DNA from: Candidatus Hydrogenedentota bacterium
Lineage (GTDB): Bacteria > Hydrogenedentota > Hydrogenedentia > Hydrogenedentales > JAEUWI01
DNA length: 64,000 nucleotides
Assembly (NCBI GenBank): GCA_016791475.1
Contig: JAEUWI010000035.1
Location: 1 to 64,000 of the forward strand
Direction: 5' to 3'
Shown here: piece by piece, positions 18,326 to 26,467 of the stretch
Position numbering within the stretch: position 1 is the stretch's first letter
Layout of the letters: every line of letters begins with the position of its first letter
Position numbers and translations under genes: made by a program
Notes under the pieces: model-generated
The model's database searches: none
What the model saw: the letters and a program-made list of their open reading frames with translations, nothing else
Told to the model about the DNA's origin: nothing

Positions 18326-19702
18326 CTACTTCCCGATGCAAAACGATCCGAAGATCGCGGCCAGCACATCGTCCGGCGTGGTCTCTCCCGTGATCTCGCC
18401 GAGGGCTTGAAGCGCCTCCTGAAGTTCCAGCGCCAGAAACTCCGGCGACATCCCCTGTCCTCCGAGAAATCGCTCCACGCACGCCGCGGCACGGCGCAGA
18501 CTGTCCTGCTGGTGGAGACGATTTACCAGCGCTTCGTCCGCCGCGATGTTGGCGCCCCCCAGGAGAATCCGGCCGAGCGTTTCTTCCAGGGTACTGAGCC
18601 CCGCGCCCGTGAGCGCCGACACAAACTGAGCGGCGGTGGCTTCACGCGCCCACTCGGGAATTCGCGGCTCGTCGACGAGGTCACACTTGTTCAGTGCGAG
18701 GACGACGGGGATCTCCAGGGCGATCAGTTCTTGGAACAGATCGCTATCTTCTTCCTTGCTCTCTCGCGAGGCATCCAGCACGAGCAACGCCACCTGAGCG
18801 GACTTCTGCACGTCCCGGGCAATCTGAACCCCCTGACGCTCAATCTCGTCGTCGGTGTGCCGCACGCCGGCGGTGTCGATGAGCTTGACCGGCACGCCGG
18901 CAAGGGTGATGTATTCTTCGAGGCGGTCGCGGGTAGTTCCTGCCTGGGCGGACACGATGGCCCGGGCGTCGCGCAAGAGGGCGTTGAAGAGGCTCGATTT
19001 GCCGACATTGGGGATGCCCGCGATGGCCAGGATGGCGCCGTCGCGGTAAACGCGGCCCGCCTCGCTCTTTCGCAATAGATCGAGCATCTGGCGATGGGCC
19101 TCGGCCGCCTGGGCCATGAGGGCCTCGTCGATAAGATCCGGGATATCGTCTTCCGGAAAGTCTACCACCGCTTCAACTCGGGCGAGCAACTCCAGCAGCA
19201 CTTCGCGCATTTGAAAGAGGGTGCGGGACAGGACCCCGCTGGAGGCCGCGTTTGCCGCCTGCAGGTTGGCGCGGGTTCGGGCCTGAATCTGGTCGATGAC
19301 GGCTTCAGCCTGAACCAAATCGATGCGCCCGTTCAGAAAGGCGCGCAGGGTAAACTCGCCGGGCCGGGCCAGCCGTGCGCCTTGATTCAGCGCGGCTTCC
19401 ATGATGGCGTTGAGGGGCGCGGGGCCGCCGTGACCATTGATCTCCACCACGTCTTCGCGGGTGTAGGTGTGGGGGGCGCGCATGACGTGGCAGAGCACTT
19501 CATCAACAGTCGCGTCGTCGGCCCCGAGGATGTGCCCGTGAAAGACGGCGCGCGCGGCATCGTCCAGACTGCGGCCCCGGGACGATCGGAAGATGGCCGA
19601 AGCGATCGCGATGGCGTCGGGACCGCTTAAACGAACAATCCCCACCCCCCCTTCGCCCGGGGGGGTGGAGATGGCAACAATCGTATCACCGGTGTCAGTC
19701 AC
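18326..19702 (-). CDS. mnmE: tRNA uridine-5-carboxymethylaminomethyl modification GTPase MnmE
   Basis: 458 aa, the normal length. With MnmG it makes the cmnm5 modification at wobble uridine 34, using a formyl-folate bound by the N-terminal domain. Visible are the N-terminal TIVAISTPPGEGGVGIVRLSG, the G domain (G1 AGIPNVGKSS at about 228-237, G2 GTTRD, G3 DTAG, G4 NKCDL) and the C-terminal CIGK with the essential Cys. The start is GTG at 19702 inside an 8-bp overlap with the jag stop, so it is translationally coupled. mnmG is not in the window. Confidence 0.97.
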   Translation of the reverse strand: MTDTGDTIVAISTPPGEGGVGIVRLSGPDAIAIASAIFRSSRGRSLDDAARAVFHGHILGADDATVDEVLCHVMRAPHTYTREDVVEINGHGGPAPLNAIMEAALNQGARLARPGEFTLRAFLNGRIDLVQAEAVIDQIQARTRANLQAANAASSGVLSRTLFQMREVLLELLARVEAVVDFPEDDIPDLIDEALMAQAAEAHRQMLDLLRKSEAGRVYRDGAILAIAGIPNVGKSSLFNALLRDARAIVSAQAGTTRDRLEEYITLAGVPVKLIDTAGVRHTDDEIERQGVQIARDVQKSAQVALLVLDASRESKEEDSDLFQELIALEIPVVLALNKCDLVDEPRIPEWAREATAAQFVSALTGAGLSTLEETLGRILLGGANIAADEALVNRLHQQDSLRRAAACVERFLGGQGMSPEFLALELQEALQALGEITGETTPDDVLAAIFGSFCIGK

Positions 19703-21071
19703 TCAGGGCGCCTACATCGATATCGCCACCCTCGCTCCGACCGGCGTACTCGCCGCCTCCGGAACGGCCACGGCCACCGCGACGGCGTCCGCCCCGGTTG
19801 CCCCGACTGGAACGGGGCGCGCGCTCGGGGCGCGTCGCATTCTTCGGACTGATGACCACGCTGCGGAAGAGGGACTCGCCCAGACTGAAGGTACGGATTT
19901 CCTCATCGCCCTGGAGGGTCAGGTGGATGATGCGCCGCTCCTGGGGGCTGAGCGGCTTCAGGCGCATGTTGCGCTGGGTCTCTTTCGCCCGGTTGGCCAT
20001 GGTGCGGGCCAGTTCTTCCAGGGACTCGCGACGGCGGTCGACATAGCCTTCCACGTCGACAACGATGCGCTCGGTGTTTTCATTGGTGTCGCCCCGAGAG
20101 ATCATGCGGTTGATCAGGTACTGCATGGCGCTCAAGTTGCGGCCCTTGCGACCAATCAGGATGGCGCTGTCTTCGGAGGACACGTTGATGCGGGCGCTTC
20201 CGTCTTCGGAGCGAACGAAGGCCGCCGTGCCGGCGATGCCCATGTGGGTAATGATGGCTTCGAGGAGCGACGCCGCTTCCACACCCTGCTCATCGGTGAT
20301 GGGCGCGGTCGTGTCGATGCCGGAGCTTTCCTGCTGTTCGACAAATTCGTCCGAAGGCGCTTCGCCATCGGCCAACGCGGCTACGGGACGCTCTTTGCGT
20401 TCCGGACGTTCCTTACGCTCGGGGCGTTCTTTCCGTTCCTGACGCTCTTTGCGCTCCGGACGTTCGGCCCGCTCGCCACGGTTTTCTTTGCGTTCGGGAC
20501 GATTGCGCTCACGATCACCGCGGGACTGCTGGTTATCCCCCTGCTTCTCGGCGCGCTCTCCCCGTCCGCGACCGCGTCCGCCACGCTCGCCGCGGGGCTG
20601 CTGGCCTTCGCGCTCTCCACCGGCCTGCTGGCCTTCCTGCGCTTTGGCACGGTTGCCGTCGCGATTACCGCGTTCGCCGGCCGGCCTGTCGCCGTGGCCG
20701 CCGCGGGCATTCTGATTGTCCCGACCGCCCTGGCCATCCCGGTTTTCGCCTCTCTCGCGGGCTTCGGTCTTTTCGCGATGCTGTCCACGATCACCGCGAC
20801 CACGTTCGCTACGTTCCTGACGCTCACCCCGTTCCGGGCGATTTCCCTCGCGGCGGGGCCGCTCACTCGCGGCGGGGCGCTGGGGCTCGTCGGGCATATT
20901 TTCCACAATGAGCCGGACCTTTACCGGTCGCGCGCCAAACCCAAGAATCCCCTTGCTTCCCTCGTCGATAATTTCGATCTTATCGACTTCGTACATCTCG
21001 ACACCCAACTGCTTCAGCGCGCTTTGAATGGCTTCTTCGCGTGTCTTCGCGCTGGCCTCCACTGCTTTCAT
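19695..21071 (-). CDS. jag: Jag/KhpB RNA-binding protein (Jag_N-KH-R3H) with long basic/acidic low-complexity insert
   Basis: 458 aa, about twice the usual length of 200-250. Residues 1-52 are the Jag_N domain (AIQSALKQLGVEMYEVDK, then GSKGILGFGARPVKVRL). Residues about 60-245 are an Arg/Glu/Gly/Asn-rich disordered stretch with repeated ERKER-type units. A KH domain follows (VSSEDSAILIGRKGRNLSAM), then an R3H domain (LARTMANRAKETQR, with LSPQERRIIHLTLQ). The C-terminus is Gly/Arg-rich with RGG-like units. KhpB binds RNA in the cytosol and the gene is classically placed next to yidC, as here. A good GAAGGAG site precedes the ATG at 21071. Confidence 0.93.
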   Translation of the reverse strand: MKAVEASAKTREEAIQSALKQLGVEMYEVDKIEIIDEGSKGILGFGARPVKVRLIVENMPDEPQRPAASERPRREGNRPERGERQERSERGRGDRGQHREKTEARERGENRDGQGGRDNQNARGGHGDRPAGERGNRDGNRAKAQEGQQAGGEREGQQPRGERGGRGRGRGERAEKQGDNQQSRGDRERNRPERKENRGERAERPERKERQERKERPERKERPERKERPVAALADGEAPSDEFVEQQESSGIDTTAPITDEQGVEAASLLEAIITHMGIAGTAAFVRSEDGSARINVSSEDSAILIGRKGRNLSAMQYLINRMISRGDTNENTERIVVDVEGYVDRRRESLEELARTMANRAKETQRNMRLKPLSPQERRIIHLTLQGDEEIRTFSLGESLFRSVVISPKNATRPERAPRSSRGNRGGRRRGGRGRSGGGEYAGRSEGGDIDVGALSD

Positions 21072-21152
21072 GGCTCTCTATCTCCTTCGGGGCCTCCGCC
21101 CTCGTTACTCCGGTTTTGCCGCGCTCTTGCCGGATGGTTAGTGGATTCGTCC

Positions 21153-23078
21153 TCAGTCCTTACCGGACTCCTTGCCCCGCGGACCTTTCTTCTTTCCCCG
21201 GCGCTCTTCCCGCGCCATCTCCCGTTTTCTCGCCTGCGCCGCCGCGTAGAAATGCTTCGGGCGGGCTTTCTTCTTGGCCACCGCCCCCGGCTTGGCTTTC
21301 AGTTCTTCGTCGCTCACATGAACAAAATAATTCTGGAGGATACCGAGCAAGGTGCTCGTTAAGATATACAAGTTGAGGCCGGAAGCCATGTTGTAGCAGA
21401 TGGCGCTGAAGAAGATGGGCATCAGCGTCATCATCATCTTCTGCTGCGGGTTCTGCACCGGTCCGGAAGTCGGCATGAGCTTGGTGCTCAGGACCATGGC
21501 CCCGCCCATGAGGAAGGGCAACAGATTGAAGTGCTCGATCCCGTTGGCCATGAAGGGCATGGGGATCACGAAAGGCAGCGTGAACAGCGCGTCGGGCTTC
21601 GACAGGTCGGTAATCCACCCCAGGAAGGGTGCGCCGCGAAATTCGAAGGCCGTCGCGTAGACGCGATACAGCGCGATGAAGATGGGCATCTGGAGGAGCA
21701 TGGGCATGCAGCCGCCGAGGGGGTTCACGCCCCGCTCGCGGTAGAGCTCCATCATGCGCTTCTGAAGTTCCTGCTGGTCCTCGCCCACTTCCTTCTTGAT
21801 CTCTTCCATCTCGGGCGCGAGCTTCTGCATCTTCTTCATGCTCTTCATGCCCTTGAGGGTCAAGGGGAACATGGCGGTGCGCACGAGAATGGTGAGGAAG
21901 ATGATGGCGAGGCCATAGTTGGCCGTGAAAGAACTGAGTCCGTAGAACCAGTTCAGCACCCAGAGCATGCCCTTGGCAAAGGTGTCCATGATGCCGAACA
22001 TGGTGAAGAATTCGAGGGAGGTTTTCAGGTCGGGCCAGGCCTGGGCCAGGCTGTGTCCCTGAAGTGGACCGAGGTAAACCTTGAAGCTGCGGATATCCGC
22101 GGCGCCGGCCGCCACTTCGGTGCGGGGGACGCTCAGGGCGACCTGGAAGTGCTTGGGATCCCCCAGACTCCAGCCGCGAGCCCCTTCATACTCGGGCTTC
22201 ATGGCGACGATGAAAAAAGCGCTCTTGACGGCGACCCAGTTCGGCGCCTGCATGACCTTCGAGTAGGTGCCGTCGATCGGGCGCTCGAGATCCTTGGTGG
22301 GGAAATGGATGTTCGCCTCGCCTTCGCGCCAGACGATCTCCTGGTGCGACATCGCATTGCTCTGGTCGCCGGAGTTTACGTTCGGCGCCCAGTAGAGCGA
22401 GTAGGCCGGTTCGGTATCGAGCCCCAGTCGACGGGCCTCGCCACCATTGTTGATGTAGGTCACCGAGACATCGAGGACATTGGGGTGTTCGGCGGAGAGG
22501 GTAAAGGTCTTCTTGACGGTGGCGGCATAGGGCTCGGGCAACTGCACCTGAAAGCTCAGGGAGCGTCCGTCCCCGCCCGGTTCCGGCGTCCAACGAACTT
22601 TGTTGAGGTAATCGCCGAGATATTCATTCTGGAATACGAGGCTCAGGGGGTATACCGCCTCGTTCTCGGCAACGTCGCCCCAGAGCGGCACGAGGGACTG
22701 CTTTTCGCCGTGGACCACGTGGACCGTGCCCTGCTTGAGCCGGGCTCCCACGTCGGTGAAGACGAGGTCAAGCCCGGAGGTGCCGTCGGCGTCGACGTTG
22801 GACAGGGTAAACTCTTGCGCGGGGCCCTGGGCGGGATCATAAATCAGCCCGCTGAGCGCCTGCGCGCTTTCCGCGGGAATGGCCGGGGCCGTCGGCGCGG
22901 CGACGGGCGCACTCGGTTGCCCGGGCGCCACGGTGCCCGTTGCGGCCGGGGGGGCCTGCTGCTGCGTCGGGGGCGGCATGAAATAAAACGTCGAAATCGC
23001 GAGCACGGACATCAGAATAATAAAGATAAAATTATTCCGCTGCGCGTCTTTATCGCGCTGATTGTCACCCAGCATCAT
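21153..23078 (-). CDS. yidC: Membrane protein insertase YidC
   Basis: 641 aa. It inserts membrane proteins alone or with Sec. TM1 lies at residues about 14-31 (NNFIFIILMSVLAISTFYFM), then a Pro/Ala-rich linker and the large periplasmic P1 beta-domain typical of Gram-negative YidC (about 60-370). The conserved core runs from NYGLAIIFLTILVRTAMFPLT, with the hydrophilic-groove Arg, through KMQKLAPEM and GCMPMLLQMPIFIALYRV, to the last TM. A Lys/Arg-rich tail (KKKARPKHFY to the end) is suited to ribosome binding. Two ATGs (23078, 23075) are possible; GAGGAG lies upstream. The P1 domain supports a diderm cell envelope. Confidence 0.97.
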   Translation of the reverse strand: MMLGDNQRDKDAQRNNFIFIILMSVLAISTFYFMPPPTQQQAPPAATGTVAPGQPSAPVAAPTAPAIPAESAQALSGLIYDPAQGPAQEFTLSNVDADGTSGLDLVFTDVGARLKQGTVHVVHGEKQSLVPLWGDVAENEAVYPLSLVFQNEYLGDYLNKVRWTPEPGGDGRSLSFQVQLPEPYAATVKKTFTLSAEHPNVLDVSVTYINNGGEARRLGLDTEPAYSLYWAPNVNSGDQSNAMSHQEIVWREGEANIHFPTKDLERPIDGTYSKVMQAPNWVAVKSAFFIVAMKPEYEGARGWSLGDPKHFQVALSVPRTEVAAGAADIRSFKVYLGPLQGHSLAQAWPDLKTSLEFFTMFGIMDTFAKGMLWVLNWFYGLSSFTANYGLAIIFLTILVRTAMFPLTLKGMKSMKKMQKLAPEMEEIKKEVGEDQQELQKRMMELYRERGVNPLGGCMPMLLQMPIFIALYRVYATAFEFRGAPFLGWITDLSKPDALFTLPFVIPMPFMANGIEHFNLLPFLMGGAMVLSTKLMPTSGPVQNPQQKMMMTLMPIFFSAICYNMASGLNLYILTSTLLGILQNYFVHVSDEELKAKPGAVAKKKARPKHFYAAAQARKREMAREERRGKKKGPRGKESGKD

Positions 23079-23156
23079 AAAAGTGCTTCTCCTCGGCCCG
23101 GGGCGCCGTGCATGTGGCGCAACGCGTGCGGGGGCCGGTGTTGTGACGGATGCTCC

Positions 23157-23384
23157 TCAATGGCCATGGCGCTTCTCGGGCACGGGATCGTGCCCCCCCC
23201 TGCAGAAGGGGTTGCATCGGAGGATGCGCCAGGCGCCCAGAAGGAGTCCGTAGACGACGCCATGGGTCCGGAGTGCGTCAATGGCATACTGGGAGCAGGA
23301 GGGATAGAATCGGCAATTCTGGCCAAGCCAGGGGGACAGCCAGCGCTGGTAGAGGCGGATTATGCCGACCAGCACCTTAACCAT
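23157..23384 (-). CDS. yidD: Membrane protein insertion efficiency factor YidD
   Basis: 75 aa, the usual size. The sequence IRLYQRWLSPWLGQNCRFYPSC and SQYAIDALRTHGV, then RILRCNPFCRGGHDPVP, is a clear DUF37/YidD match with all conserved Cys. It is a small membrane-associated protein that assists YidC. Its ATG overlaps the rnpA stop by 8 bp, and yidC follows 78 bp later, the standard order. Confidence 0.96.
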   Translation of the reverse strand: MVKVLVGIIRLYQRWLSPWLGQNCRFYPSCSQYAIDALRTHGVVYGLLLGAWRILRCNPFCRGGHDPVPEKRHGH

Positions 23385-23787
23385 CCATTACGCCGCCGCG
23401 ATGGAGCAAGCGCTTCATCGTTTGTACACAGGTTGCGTAGTCCAGCCCCGCCGCCTCCGGCCGCGCCACCACCACGAAGTGACACGGTGGCGACAGGAAT
23501 GGCCGGTGGGTACGGTAGAATTCGCGGAGGTAACGCTTCACGCGGTTGCGCGTCACGGCCTTGCCGACCTTGCGAGACACCGCAAGGCCCATCTTGGTCC
23601 CTTGCTGCTCCTGCGTTGCCAGATAACAGACGAAATAGCGATCCGCGACCTTGCGGCTATTGGAAAAAACCGCGCCGTATTCAGATTTCTTCCGGATTCT
23701 ATCCGCCGGCGGAAAGCTGTTTCCGCCGCAGCGCGCAGAAACGCCGCGGGGGCCGCCCGATGGAGTTGCGGAGGGGTCCGGTGTCAT
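23377..23787 (-). CDS. rnpA: Ribonuclease P protein component RnpA
   Basis: 136 aa from the ATG at 23787. A GTG at 23817 would give 146 aa, and neither has a clear ribosome site. The conserved part starts at FPPADRIRKKSEYGAVF and contains the RNR-type signature KVGKAVTRNRVKRYLREFYR that contacts RNase P RNA. It helps the catalytic RNA bind pre-tRNA. The first 20 or so residues are a Pro/Gly/Ser-rich extension not usual in the family. It follows rpmH by 51 bp and overlaps yidD. Confidence 0.94.
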   Translation of the reverse strand: MTPDPSATPSGGPRGVSARCGGNSFPPADRIRKKSEYGAVFSNSRKVADRYFVCYLATQEQQGTKMGLAVSRKVGKAVTRNRVKRYLREFYRTHRPFLSPPCHFVVVARPEAAGLDYATCVQTMKRLLHRGGVMDG

Positions 23788-23838
23788 ATCGCTGGATTCG
23801 ACTGTCTGGTCCCGCACTACAGGATCATCACATTCAAT

Positions 23839-23973
23839 TTAAACCGTGAGGCTCTTCCGGCCCTTGCGGCGGCGGCTGCTGATTACGCGGCGACCGTTCT
23901 TGGTGGCCATGCGGGCACGGAAACCATGGGTGCGCTTCCGTTTAATGTTCGAAGGCTGGAAAGTGCGCTTCAC
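23839..23973 (-). CDS. rpmH: 50S ribosomal protein L34
   Basis: 44 aa from a GTG at 23973 with AAAAGGAG 6-13 bp upstream. The protein starts [19 protein letters not shown] and continues [20 protein letters not shown], a textbook L34 with its Lys/Arg richness. It is the first gene of the rpmH-rnpA-yidD-yidC-jag-mnmE cluster and structures the large ribosomal subunit. Confidence 0.97.
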   Translation of the reverse strand: MKRTFQPSNIKRKRTHGFRARMATKNGRRVISSRRRKGRKSLTV

Positions 23974-24091
23974 GCTATGCTCCTTTTACATCTCAAATTC
24001 GTATTTTTAGACAACGGATAAGAAAACCGGGACCGTCCGGAAACAGACATAGTGCGCCCGTCCCAGTTCCAAAGATTGAGCTAAGGGCGTA

Positions 24092-24121
24092 ACTATACGA
24101 AATTAAGGGTTTTGATGTCAA
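24092..24121 (-). promoter_or_regulatory. rpmH: Sigma-70-like promoter of the rpmH cluster
   Basis: On the minus strand a perfect -35 TTGACA (24121-24116), 18 bp spacer and -10 TATAGT (24097-24092) give a leader of about 110 nt before the GTG of rpmH. The 303 bp between rpmH and the next gene was searched by eye for DnaA boxes. Only single partial matches were seen and no dnaA gene is present, so I do not call an origin. A possible opposing -10 (TATAGT, 24213-24218) precedes the plus-strand gene. Confidence 0.75.
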
Positions 24122-24276
24122 ACGGGAAACGGCGCTTCCCAGACCCTTCGTTCCACAGCCCGCCGCGCCAATGGCCCGGAATTTCGAATAGCGACACAAA
24201 ACCCGTACGCGGTATAGTATCAAGAGTCCGCCGTCGGGGCGGTCCATTGGCTTGACACCGGGCCGGGAGACCTGTG

Positions 24277-26007
24277 ATGCGTAGACGAGTATTCGTGGCC
24301 CTGCTTTGCTGGGCCTTGGTCCTGAGTGCCGGAGCGCTCGCGCCGGGCGATGCGGTCGGCGGCATGACGTTTAAAGACATTCGCTTTCTACCGAGGACGC
24401 TGGACGACTTTGGCGAACGAGCGGCCTTTGTATTCGCGTTCACCGCCACAGCCGATCCCGGTCGGGCGGCGCTGGATACACACCTGAAGTCGCTTCACGA
24501 ATCCTGGAGCGATAAAGGCGTCGAGATCGCCGCTGTCCACCCGTCGCCCGCCGACACCATCCCCACCATCGCACTCCATGGCATCGAGCGGGAACTACCC
24601 TTTACCCTCCTGGGTGATCCCGACGGTAGCGCCGCGAGAGCGCTGGGCGTCGAAAAGCTGGGCTCCTTCGTCATTCTCGACGGCCGGGACAAGCGGCTGC
24701 GCTATCGCGGCGACGGGGCGGGCGTCGCGGCGGCGCTGGATGCCGTCCTCGCGGGCGAAAGGGTCCCGGAAACCGAGCGGCCCGTGGACGGCGGAGCGAT
24801 CCCGGCCCGTGCCGTTCCCGATCCCGACGCGCCCGTCACCTACAGCGAGCACATTGCCCCGATCCTGAATGAGCATTGCGTGGCCTGCCACCGCCCGGGC
24901 CAGACCGCGCCCTTCGCCCTGCAGGACTATCGCCACGCGTCCGCGCGGGCGGACATGATCCTGGAGGTGGTCCTGGAGGAGCGCATGCCCCCGTGGTATG
25001 GCGCGCGGAAGCATGGGCCCTTCGTCAATGAACGTACCGTCACCGAAGCGGAGAAGACCCTCCTCGCCCAGTGGATCCGAGGAGATAAGCCCGAAGGGGA
25101 TCCCGCACTCGCCCCCGCCCCTTCTGTGTTTCCCGATTCCGAATGGGCCATCGGCGAGCCCGATCTCGTTCTCACGGCGAAGGACGTGGAGCAGATTCCA
25201 GCCGAGGGCTTTATCCCCTATCGCTATGTGACACTCCCCTATCAGTTCGCCGCCGACATCTGGGTGCAGGGTCTGGAAATCCTTCCGGGCAATTCCGAGG
25301 TGGTGCACCACGCCAATTTAATCTACACCCTGCCCGGCCAGCCTTATGACGAGCAGAACGGTTTCCTGACCGGCAAAGTACCCGGCGGCAATCCCGTGGA
25401 TCTTGCGCCGGGGGTCGGCATGATGATTCCGAAGGGGGCCGTGCTGACAATTCAGATCCACTACGTCACGACGGGCAAGCCCGAGACCGACCAGATGCGG
25501 GTCGGGATTCGTTATGCGGACGGGATCGTCGCCAAGCGCACCTTCCACCAGCGCATACGCCCGGAGACCATCGCTATTCCCCCGGGCGAGCCCTTCTACC
25601 GGATGAGTGCGGAGGAGACGATCCCCCACAACGCCACGGTGATAGCGCTCTTCACCCACATGCACACGCGAGGGCGGGACATGACCTTTTTCGCGGACTA
25701 TCCCGACGGCCACAGCGAGACTTTGCTGACCATCCCCAACTACAGCTTCGACTGGCAGCTCGCCTATCAGTACGCCCCCGGCACGAAGCGTTTTCCCAAG
25801 GGCACGAAGATCCGGACGGTCTCTCACTACGATAACTCCGCCTTCAATCCCTACAACCCGGATCCCACGATTGAAGTGCCCTACGGGGATCAGACTATCC
25901 ATGAGATGAATGACGGATACGTGTTTTATCTGGATGAGGAGGAGAATCTGAATTTGAACATCGATGGGGCGACGGGCCAGGTGAGGGAGAGCGTGGCGGG
26001 GAAATAG
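24277..26007 (+). CDS. Exported redoxin-cytochrome c-copper monooxygenase-like fusion protein
   Basis: 576 aa from the ATG at 24277 (GGGAGA upstream). Residues 1-25 are a signal peptide. Residues about 30-165 have a redoxin fold (FVFAFTATADP, then PFTLLGDPDGSAARALGV, then FVILDG) but no catalytic Cys where peroxiredoxins carry one. Residues 189-205 hold a c-type haem site, CVACH (Cys201-His205). From about 290, HHANLIYT and FTHMHTRGRDM resemble the copper ligands of type II ascorbate-dependent monooxygenases. This domain order recurs in planctomycete-like genomes with unknown role. A periplasmic redox function is inferred. Confidence 0.8.
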   Translation: MRRRVFVALLCWALVLSAGALAPGDAVGGMTFKDIRFLPRTLDDFGERAAFVFAFTATADPGRAALDTHLKSLHESWSDKGVEIAAVHPSPADTIPTIALHGIERELPFTLLGDPDGSAARALGVEKLGSFVILDGRDKRLRYRGDGAGVAAALDAVLAGERVPETERPVDGGAIPARAVPDPDAPVTYSEHIAPILNEHCVACHRPGQTAPFALQDYRHASARADMILEVVLEERMPPWYGARKHGPFVNERTVTEAEKTLLAQWIRGDKPEGDPALAPAPSVFPDSEWAIGEPDLVLTAKDVEQIPAEGFIPYRYVTLPYQFAADIWVQGLEILPGNSEVVHHANLIYTLPGQPYDEQNGFLTGKVPGGNPVDLAPGVGMMIPKGAVLTIQIHYVTTGKPETDQMRVGIRYADGIVAKRTFHQRIRPETIAIPPGEPFYRMSAEETIPHNATVIALFTHMHTRGRDMTFFADYPDGHSETLLTIPNYSFDWQLAYQYAPGTKRFPKGTKIRTVSHYDNSAFNPYNPDPTIEVPYGDQTIHEMNDGYVFYLDEEENLNLNIDGATGQVRESVAGK

Positions 26008-26038
26008 GGCTGCATGGAGGTATGGAGGGGGTGTGACC

Positions 26039-26467
26039 TCAGATGGTTACTCGGTGTTGTAACCGCTTAATTTCAATTTCAACCCTGTGTGTTCGATAGA
26101 ATCTATCTTTGCGCGCCTGGGTATCAGCGCTGAGGCTGGGTACCTTTGACGCCACCAGTATACACTTCTTCGTTGCGTCCCCGTGCCGCTCCCGGAAGTG
26201 CCCCAACGTCACCGCGAGTTGCTCAATACCGTGGTCGATTTTCGATCCTTTGAGTTCCAGATAAAACACCGATTGAAGCGGCACCGATATTTCCAGAATA
26301 TAGTCGCAACGCTTACTCGTTGAATCGCCCTTAAAGACGCACCGATCCACGGCAATTCGCCTCACGGTTTTCATGGCTGGATTATCGATGACCAGCTTCC
26401 TCTTCTCCTCCTCGGTCACGATGAGTCGGTCATTTCGAGTTTCTATGCATTCGTCCGGAATGTTCAC
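26039..26467 (-). CDS. Small PD-(D/E)XK-like nuclease candidate, partner of the ATPase
   Basis: 142 aa from a GTG at 26467 that overlaps the ATPase stop as GTGA. I do not recognise the family by name. The pattern CDYILEI, 15 residues, then YLELKGSKIDHG (D55, E71, K73) matches the D-x(n)-ExK core of PD-(D/E)XK nucleases. A Gln in a following helix (IEQLAVTLGHF) and a strand CILVASK fit the same fold. It has no signal peptide or membrane segment, and its base composition is AT-richer than neighbours. With the ATPase it resembles the ATPase-plus-small-nuclease layout of anti-phage systems such as Septu, whose nuclease however is HNH. Confidence 0.6.
   Translation of the reverse strand: MNIPDECIETRNDRLIVTEEEKRKLVIDNPAMKTVRRIAVDRCVFKGDSTSKRCDYILEISVPLQSVFYLELKGSKIDHGIEQLAVTLGHFRERHGDATKKCILVASKVPSLSADTQARKDRFYRTHRVEIEIKRLQHRVTI

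Noticed and set aside
23974-24273. Chromosome replication origin next to rpmH
   Set aside because: Only isolated partial DnaA-box matches are visible, there is no AT-rich unwinding block and no dnaA or dnaN gene.
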